NCBI RefSeq assembly: GCF_003852405.1
Contig: NZ_QAJM01000007.1
Location: 310,001-374,000 of the forward strand
DNA: 64,000 nt
DNA from: Pseudomonas sp. KBW05
GTDB taxonomy: Bacteria; Pseudomonadota; Gammaproteobacteria; Pseudomonadales; Pseudomonadaceae
Reading direction: 5' to 3'
The position numbers were made by a program, and so were the translations under genes. Positions 55,224 through 64,000 of this stretch are shown piece after piece. Under the pieces are notes generated by a model. That model was given only the letters and a program-made list of their open reading frames with translations, made no database searches and was not told the DNA's origin. Every line of letters starts with the position of its first letter. Position 1 is the first letter of the stretch.

Positions 55224-55312
55224 TGTCGGAGCGGGCTTGCTCGCGAATGCGGTGGATCAGTAACAGATGGATTGACTGACACACTGTATTCGCGAGCAAG
55301 CCCGCTCCCACA
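55224..55312. repeat. REPIN, type A, 89 bp, between urtA and urtB
   Basis: Inverted REP pair (55224-55247 and 55289-55312), TGTGGGAGC ends outward, right-hand end altered to TGTCGGAGC. The spacer continues the palindrome (GGTGGATCAGT against ACTGACACACTG). Its place after the binding-protein gene mirrors the REPIN after braC. Confidence 0.9.
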
Positions 55313-55330
55313 TTTGATCCGTGGTGGGGC

Positions 55331-56596
55331 TTAGTTACTTTTCACGGCGTAATCCGGCTTCTTGTCATTGCCCGGAATGTAAGGGCTCCAAGGCTGGGCG
55401 CGGATTGGCTCCTGGGTCTGCCACACCACCGAGAACTGCCCATCGGCCTGGATCTCGCCGATCATTACCGGCTTGTGCAGGTGGTGGTTGGTCTTGTCCA
55501 TGGTCAGGGTGAAGCCCGACGGCGCGGCAAACGTCTGCCCGGCCAGCGCTTCACGCACTTTGTCGACGTCGGTGGACTTGGCTTTCTCCGCCGCCTGCGC
55601 CCACATGTGAATGCCCACGTAGGTGGCTTCCATCGGGTCGTTGGTCACGGCTTTGTCGGCGCCCGGCAGGTTGTGTTTCTTCGCGTAGGCTTTCCAGTCG
55701 GCGACGAATTTCTTGTTCATCGGGTTTTCCACCGATTGGAAGTAGTTCCACGCCGCGAGGTTGCCCACCAGCGGCTTGGTGTCGATGCCGCGCAGTTCTT
55801 CTTCACCCACCGAGAACGCCACCACCGGTACGTCGGTGGCTTTCAGGCCCTGGTTGGCCAGTTCCTTGTAGAACGGCACGTTGGAGTCGCCGTTGACGGT
55901 GGAGATCACCGCAGTCTTGCCGCCAGCGGAGAACTTCTTGATGTTGGCGACGATGGTCTGGTAATCGGCATGGCCGAACGGGGTGTAGACCTCTTCGATA
56001 TCTTTATCCGCTACGCCCTTGGAATGCAGGAACGAACGCAGGATCTTGTTGGTGGTGCGCGGGTACACATAGTCGGTGCCCAGCAGGAAGAAGCGCTTGG
56101 CGCTGCCGCCTTCTTCGCTCATCAGGTATTCCACCGCCGGGATGGCTTGCTGGTTCGGCGCTGCGCCGGTGTAGAACACGTTCGGCGACATCTCTTCGCC
56201 TTCGTATTGCACTGGGTAGAACAGCAGGCCATTGAGTTCTTCGAACACCGGCAATACGGATTTGCGTGACACCGAGGTCCAGCAGCCAAACACCACGGCC
56301 ACTTTGTCCTGGGTCAGCAACTGCCGGCCTTTTTCCGCGAACAGCGGCCAGTTGGAGGCGGGGTCCACGACAACGGGTTCGAGCATCTTGCCGTTCACGC
56401 CGCCCTTGGCGTTGATCTCGTCGATGGTCATCAGCGCCATGTCTTTAAGCGATGTCTCGGAGATAGCCATGGTGCCGGACAGCGAATGCAGGATGCCGAC
56501 CTTGATGGTCTCGGCGGCCTGGATCGTCCAGGTCATGCCCATGGCGGCAATGGATGCCGACAGTGTGAAAGCCTTGATCAAGCTGCGACGCTTCAT
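55331..56596 (-). CDS. urtA: Urea ABC transporter substrate-binding protein
   Basis: Periplasmic urea-binding protein of 421 residues, LivK-like fold. The N-terminus MKRRSLIKAF resembles a twin-arginine signal, with cleavage near IQAAE. Mature sequence TIKVGILHSLSGTMAISETS and the urea-type segments SNWPLFAEKGRQLLTQD and FGCWTSVSRKSVLPVFEELN identify UrtA. GGAG lies 8 nt before ATG 56596. First gene of urtABCDE-ureDA-(GNAT)2-ureBC, with a sigma-54-like element about 55 bp upstream. Confidence 0.95.
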   Translation of the reverse strand: MKRRSLIKAFTLSASIAAMGMTWTIQAAETIKVGILHSLSGTMAISETSLKDMALMTIDEINAKGGVNGKMLEPVVVDPASNWPLFAEKGRQLLTQDKVAVVFGCWTSVSRKSVLPVFEELNGLLFYPVQYEGEEMSPNVFYTGAAPNQQAIPAVEYLMSEEGGSAKRFFLLGTDYVYPRTTNKILRSFLHSKGVADKDIEEVYTPFGHADYQTIVANIKKFSAGGKTAVISTVNGDSNVPFYKELANQGLKATDVPVVAFSVGEEELRGIDTKPLVGNLAAWNYFQSVENPMNKKFVADWKAYAKKHNLPGADKAVTNDPMEATYVGIHMWAQAAEKAKSTDVDKVREALAGQTFAAPSGFTLTMDKTNHHLHKPVMIGEIQADGQFSVVWQTQEPIRAQPWSPYIPGNDKKPDYAVKSN

Positions 56597-56649
56597 GGTG
56601 CGATCTCCGTGAACCCAAGTGTTGTTGTTGGACAGATGAGCAGGTGTTT

Positions 56650-56664
56650 GCAAAGGCTGTGCCT
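56650..56664 (-). promoter_or_regulatory. Sigma-54-like promoter of the urt-ure operon
   Basis: On the minus strand the sequence reads AGGCACAGCCTTTGC, one mismatch from TGGCAC-N5-TTGC, with GG and GC ten bases apart. The predicted start near 56638 gives a leader of about 42 nt to urtA. A TGCACC-N5-GGCGCT site at 56720-56736 resembles an NtrC palindrome and lies about 60-70 bp upstream of the element. Confidence 0.6.
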
Positions 56665-56822
56665 GCTTGAAGCAGGTGCCTGAATACGGCGGCGTGCACA
56701 GGGATGGACGGGGGTGGCTGCACCGTTACGGCGCTTGATTTGGGCGGCGGTGCGGCGAGGGCACTGCGCTGGTGCGTCGGGGCGCAACTATGTAGCGCCC
56801 GGTTTTTTGGTGGGGGGGCAGG

Positions 56823-59800
56823 ATGGAGGCCTACCTTTGTCTCGAGGCCTTCATCATGGGCAAACCCCTTCCCCGGCTCAGCCCCCCATTCATCAGTGCG
56901 GATGACGCCGCGCGCTACGTGCATGAGCACATTGCGCCGAGCCAGACGGCGGAGTACGGCAGTGTCATCCTGCAGCGCGAGGCCGACGGGCTGTTCGTCG
57001 CAACGCTGCCGATGGCCGGCAGTGCGACCTCGTTTGACTGGACGCTGCTGCTCGACCGACACGGACCGGCCGCCGACTTTGTGCACCCCACGGGCTACCG
57101 GATTGTCGCGAGCCTGCACTCGCACCCCGATACGCTCGCGCCCACACGGCGGTTGAATCCCAAATGGTCGGACGCCCAGGCCAGGGCGTTCATGAGTTTT
57201 TATTCCGAGCGCGATATCAGCTTCAACTTCAAGGAGCGCGTGAGGTTCGGCGTGGCGTACCTGTCCGGGCCAGACGGAGCATTGCTCAAGTACCAGGTGC
57301 AGGACACGCCCGCTGCCGCCGGTTATGTGCACTGGCTCGACACCCAGGGTACGTGGGAATCACCCCATGCCCATGACGGAACGCTGGAAGGTGCGTTCAA
57401 GAAACTCGCCAGTGTTGGCACCCTGACTTTTTTGCGTTCGAGCCCCTCATGGGGCGGCTCGGTGGGGCAGGTACACAGCGACTGGCAGCCGCTGCAACCG
57501 TTCACCAGTGCGCCCTTGCCTCTGGCGTGCGGGCCGGTTTTCGTCGACCGGATGCTGGCCCTGCAAAACGCCTGGGGCCGTCTGCAACGCCAACCCACCC
57601 TGCGCCGGCACGTGGTGATTCTGCAGCAGACGCTGGGGGAGCGATACATCGCCTCACTCGCGCTGCCGGACGAGCTCGTCAACCTGCCACCGTTACCGGG
57701 TGGTTTTCATCTGCATGGCTTCTACATTCACTCGCGGCCCCTACCGGGCAATTACCCTGTGCTCGAGGCCTGGCTGTACAAGAACTTCATCAGCCCGTCG
57801 CAACTGGCCCAGCAGATTGCCCGGTTCCGTCGCCAGCCGACCCTGGGGGCCTCGCTGTTCATTCGTCTGCGCGACGAAGCGATCCTGCGCTACCGCTTTT
57901 CCGGTTCGGCGGCGGAGTCCGCCCTGTTGAACGTGGACGATAACGGCCCGCAGGCCCGGTTGACTCGGGAGTTCGTGCTGCAAGTTGCCCAAGCCGGCGA
58001 GCTGACGGTGGAGAAAACCAGCGCCTTGTGGGATCGCGCTGGAGTGATCAAGGATGATTGGCGTCCGTATGCGGCCTGGGCCCTGCCCACCCTGAGCCAA
58101 CCCTTTTTGAGCACCGACGATGCGGCGCGCCATGCCCATGCCGTGATCGGCGGCCGTCGGGACCGAGCGTACGCGGGGCTGATCCTGCAACGCCGTGACG
58201 GCCGCTTTGTGGTGACGCAACCTGAGCCTGCGGGCACTGACGTCTACCCCAAGGACCGCCAGGGACGGCTGATTATTTTGCACGCAGGTCATCACCTGCA
58301 CGCCCACTATGCCTCGCGCCCGGCGTTGTCGAACCTTGAACCAGGCGAGGGCGCGCGCGAAGACATTGAGTTGCGTGGCCAGGTTTTTCAGCTGGCCGAC
58401 GTACAGGTTCCAGGGATCAGCTACCTGTCAGGCACGCAGGACAGCTTGCTTGCCTATCAACCCGACACGTTGCCCGCCGGCGCTCCCGAGCATCCCACCG
58501 AGTGGGTGCGCTGGCTCGCTGCGAACGGCACCTTGCGCGTGCTGATCGGCAATCGATTGTGGGGGCCGGCCGGCAAGGTCGAGTCGGACTGGGGGCCTTA
58601 TGTGCGCGCGTTGGCGTACGAGTCGCCGGAGCGTTTGAGCTGCGGCGCGATCTTCGACAGCGCCGATGCGGCCGCCAAGGATCTTCAGGCGCGCCCACCC
58701 AACGCCGAGGCGCTGCACTTTATCAGCCGGTTTTTTGCCTTCATCCTCAAGGGCTCGGCCGGCGAGGTATTTGTCGCCACCGAATGGGTGCCGGCCACGC
58801 AAAAGATCCCGTTGTTTTCCCTGGATGATGCGCTGCCGGAAGGCATGGTTATCCATGCGCGGGTGTATTCGAAGCAATGGGCGGGCAATGGCTCGACGGC
58901 TTGGCTGGAACGCTTCTTTATCGCGCCCACCGACTTGCAGGTCGCGCAGCAGGCGTCTGCTGGCAAGGTTATCTACATGGCCCCGCCGGAGGGGGGGCTG
59001 CTCAGGTATCAGGCGCCGGCCAGCGGTGGTGTGTTTGAACAACAAAGCGGCGAGGACATCGACGCCAAGCTGAATGCCGGCACCCTGACGCCGTTGCAGT
59101 TCGTGCGGCAAGTAGCCGTTGCTGGCGATCTGCGGGTAATCGTACCGAGCTCCTGCTGGGATCGCAGCGGCCTGGTGCCGGGCCTGTGGAACCCTTACGA
59201 ACATTTGTCACGCCGACGTTTGAGCGCAGCCTTTCTGACCCAGGACGACGCCGCGCGCTATGTGCGCCAGCGGGTGCCCACCGGGCTCCTGCATTTCTAC
59301 GGCGGTGTGATCCTGCGTCGTGACGACGGTTGGTTCATGGCCACCGAACCGCTGGAAGTGCCGGATGAAGTCTTTGATATCAAGTGGGTCTTCCCCGATC
59401 AAATCGTGACCCGTGGCCTCTATCCCGTGCGCACCAACGTGGTGGCCTGCTATCACTCAAGGCCTGAGGTGTATCCGTCATTTTTGTTGAGTTCCGAGCA
59501 GGCCACGGTCTACCGCAACATGTTTTCCACGCGGGCGCTGGCCCAGGCGTTGGCGGCCGGGCAGGAGCGTTTGCAGCACTACCTGCTGGCGCCGGATGGC
59601 GCCTTGATCAGCCTGTCCGCTACGACGCGTGTGAAGTACCCATTGATCACCGCCGCTGACTTCGTGCTGCGCCCGAAAAACCGCCAGGATTGGCTCAATG
59701 GTGCGCTTGAGCGGCGGATTCGTTCGGGCGAGCTGACGCCCACCGAATACGTCAACCGCGTGGCCGATACCTTCACCCTGTACGTGGTGGAGGGCAGTGG

Positions 59801-61064
59801 TCTGTGGGGCGGACGCGGGCAGGTATCGGGCTGGCGCCCCTTTGCCCCGGCAATCGCTGGCGACGCTCGGCATGATCCACCGTGTACGCCGATTTTCGTG
59901 CAGCCGGACGATGCGGTGCGCCACGTACATGCCCAGGTGACGGCGCGCAACGTGCTGAGCTTCGGCTACCTGCTCAAGTCCAGGCAGAACGGCCGGTACG
60001 TGGCGACCTTGCCAGTGCCCGAAGACGGCGCGAAATTCGCCCATCGACGGGTGTTCAGCGACGCCGGTTATCTCTACCGCCATGACATGGCCGGGTTGTA
60101 TTTCTGCGTGCCGTCCGATGGTGGTCTGCCACCGGGCTTGTTTTCTCCGGCAGACCTGATCGAGGCGCTCTACCAAGTGCACGCCACCCGCACCCGTGGC
60201 GCATTGCCGTTGTACATTTCTTGCGCCGACGGAGCGTTGCTCAAGTTTTGGGTGCGCGATGCGCGCTTCACCCGCTATGACGACCTTGTTCAACTGCGCA
60301 CCCGTGCGTTGAGTGCTGGCGACTACATCCGCCGGATGGCGGCGGCCGGTGATTTGCGCCTGTTGCAGGCCAGCGACAATTGGCGCGGGCATGGGCTGGC
60401 GACGGTTGACGAACGCGTGTTGGCGCTGGGGCCGATGCATGCCCACGGCGACGATGCTGCGTGGTACGCACGGCGCCAGGTCGGCGACTATGGGGGGCAA
60501 CAATACCTGAGCGCGGTGCTGGAAAACGCCCAAGCCAGCGCCTGGCTGCCGGTGCTGCCCGTGCCGGACCAGGGCTTTCCTTCACAAGTAGCCCAGCGCT
60601 GGTTTCCCAAGCACATCAACTGGCCAAACGGCTACCAATGCCGCGCCGTGCATGTGTTGTTTCACGCCGGCCTCGACCAGCCACACGCCGTGGCAGAGGA
60701 CCTGTATCGCGAGTACTTCGTGTCATGGCGCGAACTGGCGCACTACATCCATCAATTGACCCGCGATGGCCTGCCCATCAACGCGTTCTACCTGAGCGCC
60801 CGCGACGGCGCGCTGCTGCGCTACACCCCGGGGTTCAGTGACGCGGAATACAACCTGCTGGCCACCCCCGGCAAATGGTCCGAGCAGGGCGGATATACGC
60901 GGTTTGCGCCTGAACCGTCCTGGGTTGTCGCCGAGTTGGCACGCATCGGTGAGTTGCGGGTGCTGCACGCTGGCCGCTTCTGGACGAGGCGCGGAGCAGT
61001 GGAAACCAGGGGGCAGCAGCCCAGCGATCCCACACCGGGAGTGCCCGAAAAAGATGAACTTTGA
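56823..61064 (+). CDS. Giant DUF4329-like tandem-repeat protein
   Basis: Protein of 1413 residues made of seven units of about 200 residues. Each unit opens with an acidic FxSxDDAARYxH-type motif (PFISADDAARYVHEHI, PFLSTDDAARHAHAVI, AFLTQDDAARYVRQRV), then YGGVILRRDDG and ATEPL, a HSHP/HSRP-like motif, YLSGPDGALLKY-type strand pairs, and closes with LRVL-x-S-x-W-G-x-G-x-V. The order resembles DUF4329 domains known from the ends of RHS/polymorphic toxins. Only unit 1 keeps SLHSHPD. Units alternate between an LS-xx-F and a CG-xx-F opening, suggesting growth by duplication of pairs. No signal peptide or membrane helix. ATG 56823 follows AGG; ATG 56856 is an alternative. Function unknown. Confidence 0.75.
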   Translation: MEAYLCLEAFIMGKPLPRLSPPFISADDAARYVHEHIAPSQTAEYGSVILQREADGLFVATLPMAGSATSFDWTLLLDRHGPAADFVHPTGYRIVASLHSHPDTLAPTRRLNPKWSDAQARAFMSFYSERDISFNFKERVRFGVAYLSGPDGALLKYQVQDTPAAAGYVHWLDTQGTWESPHAHDGTLEGAFKKLASVGTLTFLRSSPSWGGSVGQVHSDWQPLQPFTSAPLPLACGPVFVDRMLALQNAWGRLQRQPTLRRHVVILQQTLGERYIASLALPDELVNLPPLPGGFHLHGFYIHSRPLPGNYPVLEAWLYKNFISPSQLAQQIARFRRQPTLGASLFIRLRDEAILRYRFSGSAAESALLNVDDNGPQARLTREFVLQVAQAGELTVEKTSALWDRAGVIKDDWRPYAAWALPTLSQPFLSTDDAARHAHAVIGGRRDRAYAGLILQRRDGRFVVTQPEPAGTDVYPKDRQGRLIILHAGHHLHAHYASRPALSNLEPGEGAREDIELRGQVFQLADVQVPGISYLSGTQDSLLAYQPDTLPAGAPEHPTEWVRWLAANGTLRVLIGNRLWGPAGKVESDWGPYVRALAYESPERLSCGAIFDSADAAAKDLQARPPNAEALHFISRFFAFILKGSAGEVFVATEWVPATQKIPLFSLDDALPEGMVIHARVYSKQWAGNGSTAWLERFFIAPTDLQVAQQASAGKVIYMAPPEGGLLRYQAPASGGVFEQQSGEDIDAKLNAGTLTPLQFVRQVAVAGDLRVIVPSSCWDRSGLVPGLWNPYEHLSRRRLSAAFLTQDDAARYVRQRVPTGLLHFYGGVILRRDDGWFMATEPLEVPDEVFDIKWVFPDQIVTRGLYPVRTNVVACYHSRPEVYPSFLLSSEQATVYRNMFSTRALAQALAAGQERLQHYLLAPDGALISLSATTRVKYPLITAADFVLRPKNRQDWLNGALERRIRSGELTPTEYVNRVADTFTLYVVEGSGLWGGRGQVSGWRPFAPAIAGDARHDPPCTPIFVQPDDAVRHVHAQVTARNVLSFGYLLKSRQNGRYVATLPVPEDGAKFAHRRVFSDAGYLYRHDMAGLYFCVPSDGGLPPGLFSPADLIEALYQVHATRTRGALPLYISCADGALLKFWVRDARFTRYDDLVQLRTRALSAGDYIRRMAAAGDLRLLQASDNWRGHGLATVDERVLALGPMHAHGDDAAWYARRQVGDYGGQQYLSAVLENAQASAWLPVLPVPDQGFPSQVAQRWFPKHINWPNGYQCRAVHVLFHAGLDQPHAVAEDLYREYFVSWRELAHYIHQLTRDGLPINAFYLSARDGALLRYTPGFSDAEYNLLATPGKWSEQGGYTRFAPEPSWVVAELARIGELRVLHAGRFWTRRGAVETRGQQPSDPTPGVPEKDEL

Positions 61065-61131
61065 ATCGAGTTGCCGCGTGTACACGGCGCTCAATCACGC
61101 TCTTTCAAAAAAACCTCAAGGATAAAAGGTC

Positions 61132-64000
61132 ATGGACAACCTCAAGACCATCACCGCACAGCGGTTGTTGCAAACACTAAGCCCACGATTTGCTTCATGC
61201 GATGACGCGGCGCGTCATGCGCTGGCCCAGGTTGATCGGCAGGCAGCCCATGCTCAGGGTGGTTACCTTATTCGTGCAGCCGATGGCAGTTGCCATGCCT
61301 CGGCACCCCTTGGAGGGTCGCTCGATGAGTTGCTGTTCAAAGATGCAGTCAGCATGGAGAGCGCCGGGAATCGCCAGCTACCCGAAGGGTATCGGTATGT
61401 AGGTTATTATTTTTTCGACATTGATCGGCACGCGCAAATATCCAGGCTGCGCCCCGCGTGGTCAGTGGACAGCATCGTATTGCAGCAAAGTATTGCGCCG
61501 GCCAGTGGGGTGGTGTCCTGTATCCAGCTTGGGTTGGCGTTTTACAAGATTGGGCCAGAGGGCTCACTGGTGAGGTTCGCGCTTTTGAAACGGCCTCGCG
61601 AGCTGGAGTATCTGCGCGGGCTGAACAAGCGACTACAGGCAGAACCCGAACCGGTTCTGGAGGCTTCCGCGCAGGAGTATGTGCGTAATTTAAGTGATGC
61701 AGGTGAGGTCAGGGTCATCGTGACGTCTGCCATTTGGGCGGGATGGCGCGGCGTATTGACGCCCAAATGGAAAGCGAATTCGCCCGACCCGGACCCTGCG
61801 ACCCCTGATCCGTGGATGAGTCCGATCTTCGCGAATGCAACATCGGCCCTGGCTTTTGTACACCCGCTGATGCTGCGCAATCCGACCGTGCTCCAGATAG
61901 GTTTTTTGCTCAAGACTCATGAGATTGAGGACTACATGGCCACCGAGCCCGTTGCGGTGGGCTCGAAACCCTTTGATCCGGCAGCGGTATTTCCGACAAC
62001 ACCTGATGGCCGGCTGATCCACGCGTGTGCCTGCGATATTGTCGGTGTCTACAGCTTCGCCCCCGATAGACCAGCCCCGCCAACGGCCAATGAACCCTGG
62101 CTTTACGAACGCTTCTTTTCACCCCGGATGTTGGCTGAAGCCGTGTGGTTGGCACACGGGCTGAGGAAGAAGGGGTTTACGTATTACCTGAGTACCTTCG
62201 ACCGTGCGCAGTTGCGCTACACCGTGGCCGACCCACAGGCCAGATTGCCATTTTTCAACCCGCTCCATTCGGCTACCCAACCGATCGACAATGGCTTGCA
62301 GGTTGATCTGGATGAAGGCGCGCTGATCCCCAGCGACTTTGTGCGGCAGGTCTATGGCGCAGGCCAGTTGTCTGTGCTCAAGACCAGCAGCCTGTGGGGC
62401 GTTGCTGGCAGGGTCGGGCGTGACTGGCAGCCTTATGCGGGGATGCGTCGGCCCTCCTTGAGTCCGGCATTTGTGCAGGCTGACGATGCGGCACGGCATG
62501 CGCACGAACGGATTGGCAGTCGTCGCGAGCGCGGTTATCTCGGCTTGATTTTAAAGCGTGACGATCAGCGGTTTGTCGCGACTGAACCTCTGCCGTTCAA
62601 CGGTGAACGCTTTGCCTTCAATCGGCATTTTCCGACCGGCCGTTCGGGGTTGCCCTTTGTCGTTGCGTCGGGACATGTCGTGCATGGGGTCTACAGTTCG
62701 CGCAGGCTTGATGACTACCACGGCCACTGGGAGGGCGACGAAGCGCAGGTAGGTGCGCAGATGTTCATGGACACTGACCTCCAGCGCATCTTGACGATGC
62801 CTGGCCTGCCGGTGGCTTACCTGTCAGGTTCGGCCGACAGCCTGCTGGCTTATCAACCTTATCTGCCGGATATGACCCATCGGCTGCTGGAGCGTGCACA
62901 AACCGGCGAGAGTGGCAGTCGCCTGTCCCATGATTTGAATGACGGCACACTGCTGCCCAGCGACATGGTCACTGAAATGACCTTGTCCGGAGTATTGTGC
63001 GTGGTGGTCGGCAACCGTATCTGGGGCCCGCCCGGGCTGGTCGAGAGCAGTTGGACGCCGGCGGATGCCCCTGACCTGGGCATGGTGCCCAGCCAGCCGC
63101 AACTCGGCCCGGTGCATGCCTCGGCCCGCACGGCCGTGGAGGCCGCTTGCACTCATTGGCGCAGCCGTTATGGCCTGGACCGTTGCGGCCTGGGTCTGGT
63201 GCTCAAACACCAGGCGCGTGATGAGTTCGTGGCCACGCAGACGGTCTCTGGATCAAACCTGGACAGGCTGTACCACACCAGCCGTTTTGGCGCGACGCTA
63301 CTCACCGAGCCGTTCCAGGTGTATGCCGTCTATTACTCGGCACGTGGGTTGTCCGGTGCATTGATGGGGCAAGAGGCCTGGCTGGCCCGACACTTTATCG
63401 GCGCGCCGGACTTTTATGCTGCGCTTTACGATCAGCAAGGTATTCGCCGCGGTAGCGGGCTTGCGCCGTTGCCGTTGTATCTTTCGACACTCGATGGTGC
63501 GTTGTTGGAGTACCGCACGCAGCAGGACCCGCATCCATTGTTCAAGGATGAGTCGGGCCAGGTGGATGAACAGGTGTTGGTAAAAAAACTTGCCTTGACC
63601 CTGACGCCCCATAGCCTGGTGCAACAGGTCGCCCAAAGTGGGCAGTTGTCGGTGTTGGTCACCAGTGATTATTGGGATGTGTCGGGGCCGGTCGACGCTG
63701 TTTGGGCACCGTTTGCGCAGCTGGACCGACGCTTGTTGGGGCCGGTGTTCATGACTCAGGACGACGCCGCGCGGCATGCACTGTTTACGTTGGGCAGCCG
63801 ACGTGAGCGTGTCTATGGCGGGCTGATCCTGCGCCGCAGCGATGGCTTGTTCACGGCCACCGAGCCGCTGCCGGTGGGTGTGGAAGACTTTGCGCCGAGC
63901 TGGATTCGCCTGGACGAACTGGTCAACCAGGCACGGTTTCTGGGAGCCAGCACCGCTGTGGCGCGCTACCACTCGGCCGTCGCGTGTGAGCCGCCCTTCG
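61132..64000 (+). CDS. Second DUF4329-like repeat protein, cut by the window edge
   Basis: An open frame starting MDNLKTITAQRLLQTLSPRF at ATG 61132, 67 bp after the preceding gene, runs without a stop for 956 codons to the end of the window, so it is partial at the 3' end. It is paralogous to its neighbour: unit openings at FASCDDAARHALAQVDRQ, PIFANATSALAFVHP, AFVQADDAARHAHERIGS, QLGPVHASARTAVEAACTHW and VFMTQDDAARHALFTLGS, with closing motifs such as LCVVVGNRIWGPPGLVESSW. At least five units are present. AAGGA lies 7-8 nt before the ATG. The first 200 residues are the most diverged from the neighbour. Confidence 0.75.
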   Translation, partial: MDNLKTITAQRLLQTLSPRFASCDDAARHALAQVDRQAAHAQGGYLIRAADGSCHASAPLGGSLDELLFKDAVSMESAGNRQLPEGYRYVGYYFFDIDRHAQISRLRPAWSVDSIVLQQSIAPASGVVSCIQLGLAFYKIGPEGSLVRFALLKRPRELEYLRGLNKRLQAEPEPVLEASAQEYVRNLSDAGEVRVIVTSAIWAGWRGVLTPKWKANSPDPDPATPDPWMSPIFANATSALAFVHPLMLRNPTVLQIGFLLKTHEIEDYMATEPVAVGSKPFDPAAVFPTTPDGRLIHACACDIVGVYSFAPDRPAPPTANEPWLYERFFSPRMLAEAVWLAHGLRKKGFTYYLSTFDRAQLRYTVADPQARLPFFNPLHSATQPIDNGLQVDLDEGALIPSDFVRQVYGAGQLSVLKTSSLWGVAGRVGRDWQPYAGMRRPSLSPAFVQADDAARHAHERIGSRRERGYLGLILKRDDQRFVATEPLPFNGERFAFNRHFPTGRSGLPFVVASGHVVHGVYSSRRLDDYHGHWEGDEAQVGAQMFMDTDLQRILTMPGLPVAYLSGSADSLLAYQPYLPDMTHRLLERAQTGESGSRLSHDLNDGTLLPSDMVTEMTLSGVLCVVVGNRIWGPPGLVESSWTPADAPDLGMVPSQPQLGPVHASARTAVEAACTHWRSRYGLDRCGLGLVLKHQARDEFVATQTVSGSNLDRLYHTSRFGATLLTEPFQVYAVYYSARGLSGALMGQEAWLARHFIGAPDFYAALYDQQGIRRGSGLAPLPLYLSTLDGALLEYRTQQDPHPLFKDESGQVDEQVLVKKLALTLTPHSLVQQVAQSGQLSVLVTSDYWDVSGPVDAVWAPFAQLDRRLLGPVFMTQDDAARHALFTLGSRRERVYGGLILRRSDGLFTATEPLPVGVEDFAPSWIRLDELVNQARFLGASTAVARYHSAVACEPPF

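Overview
The window is chromosomal DNA of a fluorescent Pseudomonas (P. fluorescens group). The evidence is the BraCDEFG-type branched-chain amino acid transporter, an AmaA/AmaB lysine-pipecolate pair, a DesT-type regulator, the urt/ure gene order, and many REP/REPIN palindromes of the kind typical of this group. No rRNA, tRNA, CRISPR, transposase or prophage was recognised.

Layout. 0.1-4.1 kb: a LysR regulator divergent from amaB and amaA. 4.1-9.6 kb: braC-braD-braE-braF-braG preceded by a perfect sigma-54 -24/-12 element. 9.6-10.4 kb: a non-coding stretch with DnaA-box-like sites. 10.4-13.5 kb: a YdfG-type dehydrogenase, a cation diffusion facilitator and an AGE-family sugar isomerase. 13.6-16.1 kb (minus): ureE-ureF-ureG-hupE/ureJ with its own sigma-54-like promoter. 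16.3-28.2 kb: conserved housekeeping genes (NlpC/P60, DesT-like TetR, secreted repeat protein, AsmA, bacterioferritin-like protein, lipase, DMT exporter with a divergent AraC regulator, PsiF, AI-2E permease, YegD-like Hsp70, CbpA). 28.3-46.5 kb: three giant tandem genes, each with an N-terminal dermonecrotic-toxin-like region, leucine-rich repeats and a NEL-type E3 ubiquitin ligase-like C-terminus carrying a CxD motif; the third has an in-frame amber codon. 46.5-56.6 kb (minus): urtABCDE-ureD-ureA-GNAT-GNAT-ureB-ureC. 56.8-64 kb: two very large proteins made of about 200-residue repeats resembling DUF4329, the second cut by the window edge.

How it fits together. The window is dominated by nitrogen scavenging. 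The urea ABC transporter and urease subunits form one operon and the urease maturation genes another, 30 kb away on the same strand. Both, and the bra operon, show sigma-54-type promoters, which would let NtrC co-induce urea uptake, hydrolysis, nickel insertion and amino acid uptake. The giant toxin-like genes occupy the gap between ureC and the maturation genes, and the DUF4329-like genes lie beside urtA, so the two accessory loci flank the urt-ure operon. The least described contents are the LRR-NEL array and the repeat proteins at the right edge.
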